A DNA stretch of 54,703 nt from Planctomycetota bacterium (GCA_014584315.1 JACTNA010000010.1:1-54703); one strand, 5' to 3'. Positions 36,218 through 45,204 are shown, numbered from the stretch's first letter. Numbers and translations: made by a program. The notes: a model not told the origin generated them from the sequence alone.

Positions 36218-36526
36218 ATGACGGGCGGGAAGATCCGAATCCGGATGGAGGCGTACGACCACATCGCGCTGGACGCTTCCGCGCGCGAGATCGTCGAGCA
36301 CGCGAAGCGCACGAACGCGAAGGTCGCGGGACCGATCCCGCTGCCGACGCGCATCGAGCGCTACACCGTGCTGCGCTCGCCCTTCATCGACAAGAAGAGC
36401 CGCGAGCAATACGAGATCCGCACCCACAAGAGGATTATCGACATCATCGAGCCGAACGCGAGGACCGTCGAGGCGCTCAACCGACTCGTCGTCCCCGCGG
36501 GCGTGTTCGTGAAGATCAAGGCGTGA
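36218..36526 (+). CDS. rpsJ: 30S ribosomal protein S10
   Basis: The 102-residue protein contains [22 protein letters not shown], the [24 protein letters not shown] loop, and [10 protein letters not shown] and VFVKIKA of S10. It sits in the 30S head and, as NusE, joins the antitermination complex. It is the first gene of the S10-spc-alpha cluster, as in most bacteria. tufA and fusA, often just upstream, are absent here. Confidence 0.98.
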   Translation: MTGGKIRIRMEAYDHIALDASAREIVEHAKRTNAKVAGPIPLPTRIERYTVLRSPFIDKKSREQYEIRTHKRIIDIIEPNARTVEALNRLVVPAGVFVKIKA

Positions 36527-36627
36527 CGTGTGCCGGGCCGGGCCTCAGACGAGAGGGCCGGCCCGATGAGTTTGAACGAAGGCTTCCTCTGCCCGGCGAG
36601 GCACGAAGCAGCGAAGGACGACGGACG

Positions 36628-37311
36628 ATGGGCCTGACACTGCTGGGCAGGAAGATCGGCATGACGCGCGTCTACAACGACGCGAACGTCAGCGTGCCCG
36701 TGACCGTCATCGAGGTCGGGCCGTGCGTGGTGACGCAGGTCCGCACCGACGACCGCGACGGGTACGCCGCCGTGCAGGTCGGGTACGGCGAGATCAAGCC
36801 CCGCCGGTCGACGATGGCGATGATCGCGCACGACGCGAAGGCGGGGACGACGCCCAAGCGCGTTCACCTGGAGTCGCGTCTGAGCGCGGACGAGGCGTCG
36901 GCGTTCGAGGCGGGCCAGTCGCTCGGCGTCGATCGCTTCGAGGGCGTGCCGTACGTGGACGTGATCGGGGTCAGCAAGGGCAAGGGCTTCGCGGGCACCA
37001 TGAAGCGCCACAACTTCAAGGGCTTCACCGCGACGCACGGCACGGAACGCAAGCACCGCGCGCCCGGCTCGATCGGCGGCCTGGCCACGAACCGCGGCTT
37101 CAGCGGCAAACTGAAGAAGGGCAAGCGGATGTCCGGGCACCTCGGGGCGGAGCGCGTGACGGCGCGCAGCCTCGACGTCGTGCGGATCGATGCGGAAAAA
37201 GGCCTGCTCCTCGTGAAGGGGCCGGTCCCCGGTCCCTATGGTTCGGTGGTCGAGATTCGGCCGGCGGTTCGGCTGAACAAGAGCAAGGCGAAGAAGGCGG
37301 CCGCGAAGTAG
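36628..37311 (+). CDS. rplC: 50S ribosomal protein L3
   Basis: The 227-residue protein has GRKIGMTRVY at the N-terminus and the peptidyl-transferase-reaching loop GTMKRHNFKGFTATHGTERKHRAPGSIGG. The methylatable Gln region before MSGHLG is changed in this lineage to LKKGKRMSGHLG. It ends in a basic tail (KSKAKKAAAK). A GC-rich 101-bp spacer separates it from rpsJ. Confidence 0.97.
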   Translation: MGLTLLGRKIGMTRVYNDANVSVPVTVIEVGPCVVTQVRTDDRDGYAAVQVGYGEIKPRRSTMAMIAHDAKAGTTPKRVHLESRLSADEASAFEAGQSLGVDRFEGVPYVDVIGVSKGKGFAGTMKRHNFKGFTATHGTERKHRAPGSIGGLATNRGFSGKLKKGKRMSGHLGAERVTARSLDVVRIDAEKGLLLVKGPVPGPYGSVVEIRPAVRLNKSKAKKAAAK

Positions 37312-37571
37312 CGGCACGATGAAGGCGACTTCCGCGGGCGAGAGCGACTCGCCCGGGAGGCCCGGAGGGTCGGAGGCGAGCGCCGACGAAACCGCCGGGC
37401 GGCAACAGGAGACGTGAGCGGCCCGTCGCGTGGCGGGCCGCGCAATGGCAGCCGAGTCGAAGCCGACCCGGCCCCCGTCGGGGCGACCCGACGGCCCGCG
37501 AGGGCGACAGGGGAGGGCGGATAGGCGAGCCGGGCGAAGCCCGGGGCAAGGCGCGAGGCGAGGTAAGACGC
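37312..37571 (+). other. 260-bp spacer between rplC and rplD with strong hairpins
   Basis: S10-operon genes are usually nearly contiguous, so this gap stands out. It contains GGCCCG...CGGGCC at about 37420-37438 and CCGGGC-GAA-GCCCGG at about 37531-37545, and I see no gene beyond a possible 32-codon frame from 37319. It could hold an internal regulatory leader for rplD. Confidence 0.45.
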
Positions 37572-38276
37572 ATGGATGTCCCCGTCTACAACACGAAGGG
37601 CGACGAGGTCGCGACGCTCAACATCGACGAGCAGTCCCTGGGCGGGACGGTGAACGCCGCGCTGATCAAGCAGGCGTACGTGATGTACCACGCGAACCTT
37701 CGGCAAGGCTCGTCGCGGACGAAGAACCGCCACGACGTCGAAGGCTCGACGAAGAAGATCTACAAGCAGAAGGGCACGGGCCGGGCGCGCCACGGCGACC
37801 GGAAGGTCCCGCAGTTCCGCGGCGGCGGGCACGCATTCGCCAAGCGCCGGACGCGCGAGGACTACCACCTCTCGATGCCGACGAAGATGCGGCGCAAGGC
37901 GAACCGCAACGCGCTGCTGGCGAAACTGGTGGACAACGAGGTGCGCGTGGTGGACGACCTGGCCTTCGCCGAGCCGAAGACCAGGTCGTTCGTCGATCTG
38001 CTCGGCGCGTTGAAGGTGGACCGCAGCGCGCTGGTCGCGCTGTCGGGCGACCGCGACGGGCAGCGGAACGCCGCGCTGTCGGCGCGGAACATCGACGGTG
38101 TGACGCTCTGCCGGTCGGACCAGTTGACGTGCTTCAACATGCTCAACCACCGCTACCTGGTCATCGGGCGGCGCGAGTTGGAGTCCTGGCTCAACGGACC
38201 GAGCAGCCAGACGGGCAAGTCAGCCAAGATCGAGCCGATGGGCCGCGCGAAGGCGGCGGGCGGGGAGGCCAAGTGA
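37572..38276 (+). CDS. rplD: 50S ribosomal protein L4
   Basis: The 234-residue protein has the basic loop [27 protein letters not shown] that lines the exit tunnel, and the [13 protein letters not shown] helix. The C-terminal extension (about 20 residues, [20 protein letters not shown]) is longer than in E. coli. In enterobacteria L4 represses its own operon. Whether the same happens here cannot be read. Its stop overlaps the rplW start by one base. Confidence 0.97.
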   Translation: MDVPVYNTKGDEVATLNIDEQSLGGTVNAALIKQAYVMYHANLRQGSSRTKNRHDVEGSTKKIYKQKGTGRARHGDRKVPQFRGGGHAFAKRRTREDYHLSMPTKMRRKANRNALLAKLVDNEVRVVDDLAFAEPKTRSFVDLLGALKVDRSALVALSGDRDGQRNAALSARNIDGVTLCRSDQLTCFNMLNHRYLVIGRRELESWLNGPSSQTGKSAKIEPMGRAKAAGGEAK

Positions 38277-38554
38277 TGAACCCTGCGGACGTGATCAAGC
38301 GGCCGCTGCTGACCGAGAAGTCCACGCTCGGGATGAACGAGCGCGGGCACTACGCCTTCGTCATCGACCGGCGCGCGTCGAAGACCGACGTGAAGCACGC
38401 GGTGGAGACGCTCTACGGCGTGAAGGTCGAGCGGGTGTGGACGCAGAACCAGAAGGGCCGGCGCCGCCGCCTGCGGTACGGGTGGATCAAGGAGCCGGTG
38501 GTGAAGAAGGCGAGCGTTCGGTTGGCCGAGGGCCAGTCGATCGAGTTGTTCTGA
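38276..38554 (+). CDS. rplW: 50S ribosomal protein L23
   Basis: The 92-residue protein (VIKRPLLTEKSTLGMNERGHYAFVIDRRASKTDVKHAVETLYGVKV) is the exit-tunnel protein that docks trigger factor and SRP. It overlaps the rplD stop by one base (TGATG), implying coupled translation. Confidence 0.97.
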   Translation: MNPADVIKRPLLTEKSTLGMNERGHYAFVIDRRASKTDVKHAVETLYGVKVERVWTQNQKGRRRRLRYGWIKEPVVKKASVRLAEGQSIELF

Positions 38555-38565
38555 GGTGATTGACG

Positions 38566-39423
38566 ATGCCCATCCGCACATACAAGCCGACGAGCGCCGG
38601 ACGCCGCAACGCCTCCGTCAACACGCACTCGGAAGTGACGAAGAAGCGGCCCGAGAAGTCGCTGGTGCGCCCCCTCCCGAAGAAGGGCGGGCGCAACCAC
38701 CACGGGGTCATCACGTCGCGCGGTCGCGGCGGGGGCGTGAAGCGGATGTACCGCCTCATCGACTTCCGGCGCAAGGACCGCGACGGGATCGCGGGCAAGG
38801 TCGCCGGGATCGAGTACGACCCGAACCGCTCGTGCCACATCGCCCTGATCGAGTACGCCGACGGCGTGAAGCGCTACATCCCCGCGCCGGCCGGCCTGAA
38901 GGTCGGGCGGACGGTCGTGTGCTCGAGCGCCGGGCCTGTCGAGCCGGAGGTCGGCAACGCGATGCCGCTGCGGTACATCCCGACGGGCCTCGAGGTGCAC
39001 TGCGTGGAGATCACGCCGGGCAAGGGCGGACAGATGTGCCGCTCCGCCGGGGCGAGCGCGCGGCTGAGCAACCGCGAGGGCGGGTTCGCGACGCTGGTGC
39101 TGCCGAGCGGCGAGATCAGGCGCGTCCCCGCGGATTGCCGGGCGACGATCGGCGCGGTCGGCAATACGGACCATCAGAACCGTCGCCTGGGCAAGGCGGG
39201 GCTGACGCGCAAGTTGGGTCGTCGGCCGATCACGCGCGGCGTCGCCAAGAGCCACCACGCCCACCCGCTCGGCGGCGGCGAGGGCCGCTCGAAGAGCAAC
39301 CGCGCCCCGTGCGGGCCGACGGGCGTGCCGGCCAAGGGCGGCAGCACCCGCAATCGCAAGCAGCACAGCGAGAAGTTGATCATCCGTCGCCGGTACAGCC
39401 GCCGCTACGGGCAGCTGAAGTGA
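38566..39423 (+). CDS. rplB: 50S ribosomal protein L2
   Basis: The 285-residue protein, of family length, has the N-terminal KPTSAGRRN, the central HIALIEYADGVKRYI SH3/OB-like part and the C-terminal KSHHAHPLGGGEGRS containing the functionally important His near the peptidyl-transferase centre. The ATG at 38566 is chosen over a TTG two codons upstream. Confidence 0.97.
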   Translation: MPIRTYKPTSAGRRNASVNTHSEVTKKRPEKSLVRPLPKKGGRNHHGVITSRGRGGGVKRMYRLIDFRRKDRDGIAGKVAGIEYDPNRSCHIALIEYADGVKRYIPAPAGLKVGRTVVCSSAGPVEPEVGNAMPLRYIPTGLEVHCVEITPGKGGQMCRSAGASARLSNREGGFATLVLPSGEIRRVPADCRATIGAVGNTDHQNRRLGKAGLTRKLGRRPITRGVAKSHHAHPLGGGEGRSKSNRAPCGPTGVPAKGGSTRNRKQHSEKLIIRRRYSRRYGQLK

Positions 39424-39440
39424 TCTGAGGAACCAGGCAC

Positions 39441-39731
39441 ATGGGACGCAGTCTGAAGAAAGGCCCGTACGTCGTTGAGAAGCTCTACCGCAAGGTGGAG
39501 CGGATGAACCAGCAGAACCGTCGCGAGCCGGTGAAGACCTGGTCGCGACGCTGCACCATCGTGCCGGAGTTCGTGGGGCACACGTTCAAGGTCCACAACG
39601 GGCGCGTGTTCATCGACGTGTTCGTGACCGAGGACATGGTGGGGCACAAACTGGGCGAGTTCAGCGCGACCCGCACCTTCCGCGGGCACACGAACAAGAA
39701 GGAAGGCATCAAGGCGGGCGAGTCCGCCTGA
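39441..39731 (+). CDS. rpsS: 30S ribosomal protein S19
   Basis: The 96-residue protein contains [70 protein letters not shown], the full S19 signature. It lies in the 30S head next to S13. Confidence 0.98.
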   Translation: MGRSLKKGPYVVEKLYRKVERMNQQNRREPVKTWSRRCTIVPEFVGHTFKVHNGRVFIDVFVTEDMVGHKLGEFSATRTFRGHTNKKEGIKAGESA

Positions 39732-39760
39732 GGCGGGCGAAGCAGCAAAGGGACCGTGCC

Positions 39761-40306
39761 GTGAGGATTCGAGGCGACAAACTGAGACTGCTGGCCGAGC
39801 AGAGCGGCGTGACGGCCGAGGAACTGGCCCGCGCGGTCGAGCGGACCGGCCTGAAGGGCGACCGTGCCGCGTCCGCCGTGCGGAACTGGATGGGCGGGCG
39901 CGACCACCCCCGCTGCAAGGCCGCCGACGTGACGAGGCTGGCCGAGGCTCTGGGGTGCGAGGTCCGCGACCTCGCCCGGTTCACGAGCAGCGTGCGCTAC
40001 AGCCGCGGCAGCACCCGCAAGGCGCGGCTCGTGGCGGACATGGTCCGCGGGCGCACGGTCGAGGACGCCCTGAACGTGCTCGCGTTCAGCCCGAAGCGTG
40101 CGGCGACGAACGTCCGCAAGGCGCTCTCGGCGGCGGTCGCGGACGCGGAGGCGGCGGAGGCGGACGTGGGGAGCCTGGTCGTCGCCGAGAGCCGCGTCGA
40201 TGAGGGATCGCAGATCAAGCGGTTCCGCCCGAAGGACCGCGGGCGCGCGCACCAGATCATCAAGCAGACGAGCCACATCACGATCGGCGTGGAGGAGCGC
40301 GGCTGA
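39761..40306 (+). CDS. rplV: 50S ribosomal protein L22 with N-terminal Xre-type helix-turn-helix domain
   Basis: The 181-residue protein starts with GTG, while ordinary L22 has about 110 residues. Residues 76-181 are L22 (SSVRYSRGSTRKARLVADMV, AFSPKRAATNVRKALSAAVADAE, the tunnel loop RVDEGSQIKRFRPKDRGRAHQI, KQTSHITIGVEE). Residues 1-74 form a separate Cro/C1-like helix-turn-helix: LRLLAEQSGVTAEELARAV, then AVRNWMGGRDHPRCKAADV and LAEALGCEVRDLARF. All of it lies in one open frame with no start near residue 75 that has a good binding site. It follows rpsS by 29 bp and overlaps rpsC by one base, so it is the only L22 in the cluster. The domain may bind rRNA, DNA or a regulatory mRNA; this is inference. 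Confidence 0.93.
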   Translation: MRIRGDKLRLLAEQSGVTAEELARAVERTGLKGDRAASAVRNWMGGRDHPRCKAADVTRLAEALGCEVRDLARFTSSVRYSRGSTRKARLVADMVRGRTVEDALNVLAFSPKRAATNVRKALSAAVADAEAAEADVGSLVVAESRVDEGSQIKRFRPKDRGRAHQIIKQTSHITIGVEERG

Positions 40307-41013
40307 TGGGACAGAAGACGCACCCGTTCGGACTGAGGCTCGGCATCACGGAGGCGCACCGCTCGCGGTGGTACGCCCCCAAGGCGCTGTACGGCGAGCT
40401 GCTGGTCGAGGACGAAAAGATCCGCAAGCACCTGGACAAGCGCCTCAACCGCACGCCGCCCAACGCCGCCGTCTCGGACATCCACATCGAGCGCACCCGC
40501 GAGGAGCTGAAGGTCATCATCCGGACGGCTCGCCCGGGCCTGGTGATCGGGCCGAAGGGGGCCGAGGTCGAGCGCATCACGCAGGAACTGGCCTACATGA
40601 CGGGCCGGAAGGTGGCGATCTCGATCATCGAGATCAAGCAGCCGGACCTGGACGCGCAGTTGGTCGCGGAGGGCGTGGCGGAGCAGTTGGCCAAGCGGGC
40701 GGCCTTCCGCCGGGTGGTGAAGACCCGGGCCGAGGGCGTGATGCAGGCCGGCGCCAAGGGCGTGAAGATCCTGATCTCGGGGCGTCTGGGCGGCGCGGAG
40801 ATGAGCCGCCAGTTGGACGTCCGGCTCGGATCGCTGCCGCTCAGCACGCTGCAGGCGCACGTGGACTACGGGTTCGCCGAAGCGCGGACGGGGTACGGCG
40901 TGATCGGGGTGAAGGTGTGGATCTATCGCGGGATGTACGACGAGCAACAGACCGAGGAAGAGGGCGCGTCCCGCGCGGCGGGCGCGAGGCCGCGAGCCCG
41001 CGGGCGTCACTGA
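40306..41013 (+). CDS. rpsC: 30S ribosomal protein S3
   Basis: The 235-residue protein has GQKTHPFGLRLGITEAHRSRWYA, a KH domain with VIIRTARPGLVIGPKGAEVE, and the C-terminal domain GVKILISGRLGGAEMSR. It forms the mRNA entry site. Its ATG overlaps the rplV stop. A basic Ala/Arg-rich tail ends the protein. Confidence 0.98.
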   Translation: MGQKTHPFGLRLGITEAHRSRWYAPKALYGELLVEDEKIRKHLDKRLNRTPPNAAVSDIHIERTREELKVIIRTARPGLVIGPKGAEVERITQELAYMTGRKVAISIIEIKQPDLDAQLVAEGVAEQLAKRAAFRRVVKTRAEGVMQAGAKGVKILISGRLGGAEMSRQLDVRLGSLPLSTLQAHVDYGFAEARTGYGVIGVKVWIYRGMYDEQQTEEEGASRAAGARPRARGRH

Positions 41014-41045
41014 GATTGGCAACCAGCAGCAGCGGAGATTGACGG

Positions 41046-41471
41046 ATGCCTCCCTACAAGATTCCCAAGCGAGTGAAGTACCGCAAGGAGTTCCGGCGCG
41101 TGCGCGACCGCCGCGCGACGAAGGGGAACTACGTCGCGTTCGGGGACTACGGCCTCCAGGCGCTGGACGGGTGCTGGCTGCCCTCGAACGTGATCGAGGC
41201 CGGGCGCATCGCGGCGCAGCACCTGCTGAAGCGCGAGGGCAAGCTGTTCATCCGCGTCTTCCCGGACAAGCCGATCAGCAAGAAGCCGCTCGAGACCCGG
41301 ATGGGCACCGGCAAGGCGGACGTCGAGTACTGGGCGGCGCGGGTGCGGGCGGGCACGATGCTCTTCGAGATCGCGGGCGTCCCCGAGGACGTGGCGAAGC
41401 AGGCGTTGTCGCGGGTGGCGATGAAGATGCCGGTGCGGTGCCGGTTTGTGGGCCGGCGGATTACGGCGTGA
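41046..41471 (+). CDS. rplP: 50S ribosomal protein L16
   Basis: The 141-residue protein (PKRVKYRKEFR, GNYVAFGDYGLQALDGCWLPSNVIEAGRIAAQ, KPLETRMGTGKADVEYWAARVRAGTMLFEI) belongs to the A-site tRNA binding region of the large subunit. The signature RMGTGKG is RMGTGKA here. Confidence 0.98.
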   Translation: MPPYKIPKRVKYRKEFRRVRDRRATKGNYVAFGDYGLQALDGCWLPSNVIEAGRIAAQHLLKREGKLFIRVFPDKPISKKPLETRMGTGKADVEYWAARVRAGTMLFEIAGVPEDVAKQALSRVAMKMPVRCRFVGRRITA

Positions 41472-41484
41472 GGAGGTCGGCGCG

Positions 41485-41691
41485 ATGACTGGCCCTGAGA
41501 TCAGGCGGATGAAGGACGAGGAACTGACCATCGAACTGCGCACCCTGCGCCAGAAGTTGTTCAGGATGCGGACGCAGGCCGCGAGCGAGAAGATCGAGGA
41601 CACGTCGCTCTTTCGCAAGGTGCGGCGCGACGTGGCGAGGCTGGAGACGGAACGGACCCGGCGCCGGGCGGCGTCGGCGGCGAGGGCGTGA
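41485..41691 (+). CDS. rpmC: 50S ribosomal protein L29
   Basis: The 68-residue two-helix protein (IRRMKDEELTIELRTLRQKLFRMRTQAAS) lies at the exit tunnel. The ATG at 41485 follows AGGAGG at 41471-41476. A longer frame upstream overlaps rplP and is not used. Confidence 0.96.
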   Translation: MTGPEIRRMKDEELTIELRTLRQKLFRMRTQAASEKIEDTSLFRKVRRDVARLETERTRRRAASAARA

Positions 41692-41719
41692 CCGGCGGAT
41701 CGGCTGAGGACCATCGACG

Positions 41720-42004
41720 ATGAGCGAAGCGAAGACTGACTCCAGGACGACGAAGGTCGGTGTGGTCGAGACCGACGGGCGCGACAAGACCCGCAAGGTG
41801 GTCGTGCGCTTCACCGCGCGGCACCCCAAGTACGGGAAGTACGTGCAGCGCCGCACGGTCCTGCACGTGCACGATCCGGAGAACGAGAGCCGCCGCGGCG
41901 ACGTCGTCGAGGTGACGCAGTGCCGCCCGGTGAGCAAGACCAAGCGGTGGCGTCTGGTGCGGGTCGTGGAGCGAAAGAGCGAGCGCCTGGTCGAGGGCGC
42001 GTGA
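41720..42004 (+). CDS. rpsQ: 30S ribosomal protein S17
   Basis: The 94-residue OB-fold protein (TKVGVVETDGRDKTRKVVVRF, KYGKYVQRRTVLHVHDPENESRRGDVVEVTQCRPVSKTKRWRLVRVVE) is a primary 16S rRNA binder. It has the family length plus a short N-terminal lead. Confidence 0.97.
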   Translation: MSEAKTDSRTTKVGVVETDGRDKTRKVVVRFTARHPKYGKYVQRRTVLHVHDPENESRRGDVVEVTQCRPVSKTKRWRLVRVVERKSERLVEGA

Positions 42005-42024
42005 GATCGGGTTGAGGTGCCGTC

Positions 42025-42411
42025 ATGCTGCAGCAGGAATCAAGGTGCGAGGTCGCGGACAACTCGGGCGCGAAGATCGCCTATGTCATCAAGGTGTACG
42101 GCGGCTCGACGCGGCGCGGCGGGTTCCGCCGGCGGACGGCGGGCGTCGGCGACCGCGTGCTCGTGAGCGTGAAGAAGGCCCTGCCCGGGGCCGAGGTGAA
42201 GCCGGGCGACATGTCCAAGGCCGTCGTCGTGCGGACGGCCAAGGCCAAACGCCGCGCGGACGGGTCGTACGTCCGGTTCGACCGCAGCGCGGTGGTGCTG
42301 ATCAACGACGACGGGAACCCGAAGGGGACGCGCATCTTCGGCCCGGTGGCGAGGGAGTTGCGCGAGCGGAACTACATGAAGATCGTTTCTCTGGCCTCCG
42401 AGGTGGTCTGA
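42025..42411 (+). CDS. rplN: 50S ribosomal protein L14
   Basis: The 128-residue protein ([96 protein letters not shown]) forms an intersubunit bridge and contacts L19 and RsfS. It starts the spc-type section. Confidence 0.98.
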   Translation: MLQQESRCEVADNSGAKIAYVIKVYGGSTRRGGFRRRTAGVGDRVLVSVKKALPGAEVKPGDMSKAVVVRTAKAKRRADGSYVRFDRSAVVLINDDGNPKGTRIFGPVARELRERNYMKIVSLASEVV

Positions 42412-42425
42412 GGGAAGGTGAGCAG

Positions 42426-42770
42426 ATGCCCAGGCACGTGAAGAAAGGCGACGTCGTGATCGTGACCTCCGGCTCCCACAAGGGCCGGCAGGGCGAGGTC
42501 ATGCGCGTGATCCCCGACAAGGACCGCGTGGTGGTCAAGGGCGTGAACCTCCGCGTGAAGCACCTCAAGCCCACGCGAACCAGCCCGCAGGGCGGGATCA
42601 TCACCAAGGAGGCCCCCATCCACATCAGCAACGTCAGCCCGGTGGCCGACGGCAAGCCCACGAGGGTCAGGTTCGAAGTGAAGCCGGACGGGAGCAAGGT
42701 CCGCGTGGCGGTGCGCGGCGGCAAGGTGCTGGGCAAGGTGCGCGGGCCGCGGGCGAAGACGGGGGCGTGA
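42426..42770 (+). CDS. rplX: 50S ribosomal protein L24
   Basis: The 114-residue KOW-domain protein (VKKGDVVIVTSGSHKGRQGEVMRVIPDKDRVVVKGVNLRVKH) initiates large-subunit assembly. A short C-terminal extension (RVAVRGGKVLGKVRGPRAKTGA) is rich in basic residues. Confidence 0.97.
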   Translation: MPRHVKKGDVVIVTSGSHKGRQGEVMRVIPDKDRVVVKGVNLRVKHLKPTRTSPQGGIITKEAPIHISNVSPVADGKPTRVRFEVKPDGSKVRVAVRGGKVLGKVRGPRAKTGA

Positions 42771-42802
42771 GGCCCCCAGCGGGCAGAACGGCGGGTTGAA
42801 TC

Positions 42803-43438
42803 ATGGCGAAAGACGCGACGAAGCAGAAGAAGGGCAAGGGCGGCGTGGTCGAGGGCGCGGAGCCGGCGCGGCCGTCGCGCGTCCGCACGCGCTACGACAC
42901 CGAGGTCCGCCCGAAGGTCACCGAGCGGTTCGGCATCGAGAACCGGATGGCGATGCCGAAACTCGAGAAGATCGTCATCAACGTGAACATGGGCCGGCAC
43001 CTGGACGGGACGAAGATCCCGCCCACCGTGAAGCAGCAGGTGCTCGACACGCTGAAGACGATCAGCGGGCAGAGGCCCGTCGTGCTCAAGGCGAAGAAGT
43101 CGGTGTCGAACTTCAAGGTCCGCGAGGGGTACGAGACGGCGGCGATGGTGACGCTCCGGCGCGACCGGATGTGGCACTTCCTCGACCGCCTGATCAACCT
43201 CGCCACCCCGCGCATCAAGGACTTCCGCGGGCTGTCGCGGACGGCCTTCGACCGCCAGGGCAACTACTCGATGGGCCTGAACGAACAGGGCGTGTTCCCC
43301 GAGATCAACATGGCCGAGGTCCAGTTCACGCACGGGATGAACATCAACTTCTCCTTCTCGAACTCGGACCCCGAGAAGAGCCTGTTCGTGCTCGAGCAGT
43401 TGGGGATGCCGTTCCAGAAGGTGGGCGAGAAGAACTGA
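42803..43438 (+). CDS. rplE: 50S ribosomal protein L5
   Basis: The 211-residue protein is about 30 residues longer than usual because of a charged N-terminal extension (MAKDATKQKKGKGGVVEGAE). The core RYDTEVRPKVTERFGIENRMAMPKLEKIVINVNMG, GQRPVVLKAKKSVSNFKVREG and FPEINMAEVQFTHGMNINF matches L5, which binds 5S rRNA and the P-site tRNA. Confidence 0.97.
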   Translation: MAKDATKQKKGKGGVVEGAEPARPSRVRTRYDTEVRPKVTERFGIENRMAMPKLEKIVINVNMGRHLDGTKIPPTVKQQVLDTLKTISGQRPVVLKAKKSVSNFKVREGYETAAMVTLRRDRMWHFLDRLINLATPRIKDFRGLSRTAFDRQGNYSMGLNEQGVFPEINMAEVQFTHGMNINFSFSNSDPEKSLFVLEQLGMPFQKVGEKN

Positions 43439-43456
43439 GTCGGTTCTGGAGGACGC

Positions 43457-43642
43457 ATGACGACGAAGGCGCAGATGGCGAAGACGAGGCGGACCCCGAA
43501 GTTCTCGACGCGGACAGTGCGACGGTGCGAACTGACCGGACGCTCGAGGGGCGTGTACCGCAAGTTCCGCATCAGCCGCATCATGCTGCGGAAACTGGCG
43601 TTGGAGGGGAAGATCCCCGGGATGCGAAAGGCGAGTTGGTAA
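43457..43642 (+). CDS. rpsN: 30S ribosomal protein S14, short form lacking the zinc site
   Basis: The 61-residue protein has the length and layout of zinc-type S14 ([50 protein letters not shown]). Only the first of the four zinc Cys is kept (C24). The others are T27, S40 and M43, so the protein should fold without zinc. It lies in the 30S head near S3 and S19. Confidence 0.95.
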   Translation: MTTKAQMAKTRRTPKFSTRTVRRCELTGRSRGVYRKFRISRIMLRKLALEGKIPGMRKASW

Positions 43643-43698
43643 GCGTTGAACGGGACGAAACACACCGAGCCACACAGGCTTCGAGGCGGTGACGAACG

Positions 43699-44097
43699 AT
43701 GGCGATGAGCGACCCAATCGCGGACATGCTGACACGGATCCGGAACGCCGTGCGCAACAAGGCCCGGACGGTGACCTGCCTGAACAGCAAGGTCAACCGC
43801 GGGATCGCGGACGTGCTCCAGGCCGAGGGCTACGTCGAGGGATACGACGTGGTCGAGGACGGCCGGCAGGGGCTGATCAAACTGCGGCTCAGGTACGGCC
43901 CGCGCGGCGAGACCGTGATCCATGAGATCCGGCGCGAGAGCCGACCCGGCCGGCGCGTCTACGTGGGCGTCGAGGCCCTGCCGCGCCCGATCCAGGGACT
44001 CGGCATCGGCGTGGTCTCCACGAGCCGGGGCGTGCTGAGCGACCGCAAGTGCCGTGAGGAGCGCATCGGCGGCGAGCTGCTCTGCACGGTCGAGTGA
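43699..44097 (+). CDS. rpsH: 30S ribosomal protein S8
   Basis: The 132-residue protein (SDPIADMLTRIRNAVRNKARTVTC, GLIKLRLRYGPRG, ESRPGRRVYVG, GIGVVSTSRGVLSDRKCREERIGGELLCTV) is a central 16S rRNA binder and, in E. coli, the spc-operon repressor. Confidence 0.98.
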   Translation: MAMSDPIADMLTRIRNAVRNKARTVTCLNSKVNRGIADVLQAEGYVEGYDVVEDGRQGLIKLRLRYGPRGETVIHEIRRESRPGRRVYVGVEALPRPIQGLGIGVVSTSRGVLSDRKCREERIGGELLCTVE

Positions 44098-44150
44098 GCT
44101 GAGGAAGGACTGGAATCCCCGCCGCGTGGCGGACGACGAGGACAGCCGAG

Positions 44151-44702
44151 ATGTCGAGGATCGGAAAACAACCCGTAGCCGTGCCCAAGGGCGTCAAGGT
44201 CACGGTCAGCGACGACACGGTCAAGGTCGAAGGGCCGAAGGGCACGCTCTCGATCAAGCGACCGGCCGAGGTCTCGGTGCGCGTCGATGAGGGCGCGGCC
44301 AGCGTCGTCTGCGAGATCGACCCGGCGCGAGCGGAGGACCGCCAGGTGCGGGCGCACTGGGGCACGACGCGCGCACACATCCAGAACATGGTGGACGGCG
44401 TCTCCAAGGGGTACGAGAAGACAATGGAGATCGTCGGCGTGGGCTGGCAGGCGGCGCTCGCGGGGCGGGAGGTGCGCCTCCAACTCGGGTTCGCCAATCC
44501 CGTGGTCATGCCGATTCCCCAGGGCCTCACGGTCACGGTGGACAAGCAGATCGTGAAGATCGCCGGCCCGGACAAGCAGGCGGTCGGGCAGTTCGCGGCG
44601 GCGATGCGCTCGAAGCGCAAGCCCGAGCCGTACAACGGCAAGGGCATCAAGTACTCGGACGAGACGATCCGTCGCAAGCAGGGCAAGCAGTTCGGCGCCT
44701 GA
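44151..44702 (+). CDS. rplF: 50S ribosomal protein L6
   Basis: The 183-residue protein has two L6 repeats ([32 protein letters not shown] and the second ending with [29 protein letters not shown]). It sits near the sarcin-ricin loop and factor-binding site. Length is typical. Confidence 0.98.
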   Translation: MSRIGKQPVAVPKGVKVTVSDDTVKVEGPKGTLSIKRPAEVSVRVDEGAASVVCEIDPARAEDRQVRAHWGTTRAHIQNMVDGVSKGYEKTMEIVGVGWQAALAGREVRLQLGFANPVVMPIPQGLTVTVDKQIVKIAGPDKQAVGQFAAAMRSKRKPEPYNGKGIKYSDETIRRKQGKQFGA

Positions 44703-44742
44703 ACGGGCGCGCAGGCCCGGGCGAGCCGGGCGGAGTTGGACG

Positions 44743-45105
44743 ATGGACAGGCAGCAGAAAAAAGAGCAGCGTCACGCGAGAAGGCGGATCGGCATCCGCA
44801 AGCGCATCACGGGCACGGCCGAGCGGCCACGCCTGGCGGTCTACCGCTCGCTGAACCACGTCTACGCGCAGGTCATCGACGACCTCGCCGGGCGGACGAT
44901 CGTGTCCGCGTCCACGCGCGACAAGGACGCCTCGATCGAGAAGACGGGCAACGCGGCGGCGGCGGCGGCGGTCGGCGCGAGACTCGCCCAGAAAGCGAAG
45001 GCCAAGGGCATCACCAAGGTCGTCTTCGACCGCGGCGGGTTCCGCTATCACGGGCGGGTCAAGTCGCTCGCGGACGCGGCTCGCAAGGGCGGATTGGAGT
45101 TCTGA
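44743..45105 (+). CDS. rplR: 50S ribosomal protein L18
   Basis: The 120-residue protein ([72 protein letters not shown]) binds 5S rRNA together with L5. A 99-bp spacer follows before rpsE. Confidence 0.98.
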   Translation: MDRQQKKEQRHARRRIGIRKRITGTAERPRLAVYRSLNHVYAQVIDDLAGRTIVSASTRDKDASIEKTGNAAAAAAVGARLAQKAKAKGITKVVFDRGGFRYHGRVKSLADAARKGGLEF

Positions 45106-45204
45106 CGAGGAACGGTTGAATCGGGGCGGTGCGCGGCGGGCGCGTGCCCCGCACACGGACGGACGGCATGACGGGCTGCGGCCCGGGGACGAACAGAGAG
45201 CATC

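Noticed and set aside
37319..37419. 32-codon frame in the rplC-rplD gap as a leader peptide
   Set aside because: The translation (MKATSAGESDSPGRP...) has no leader-like codon run and no good ribosome-binding site. It is noted only as part of the gap.
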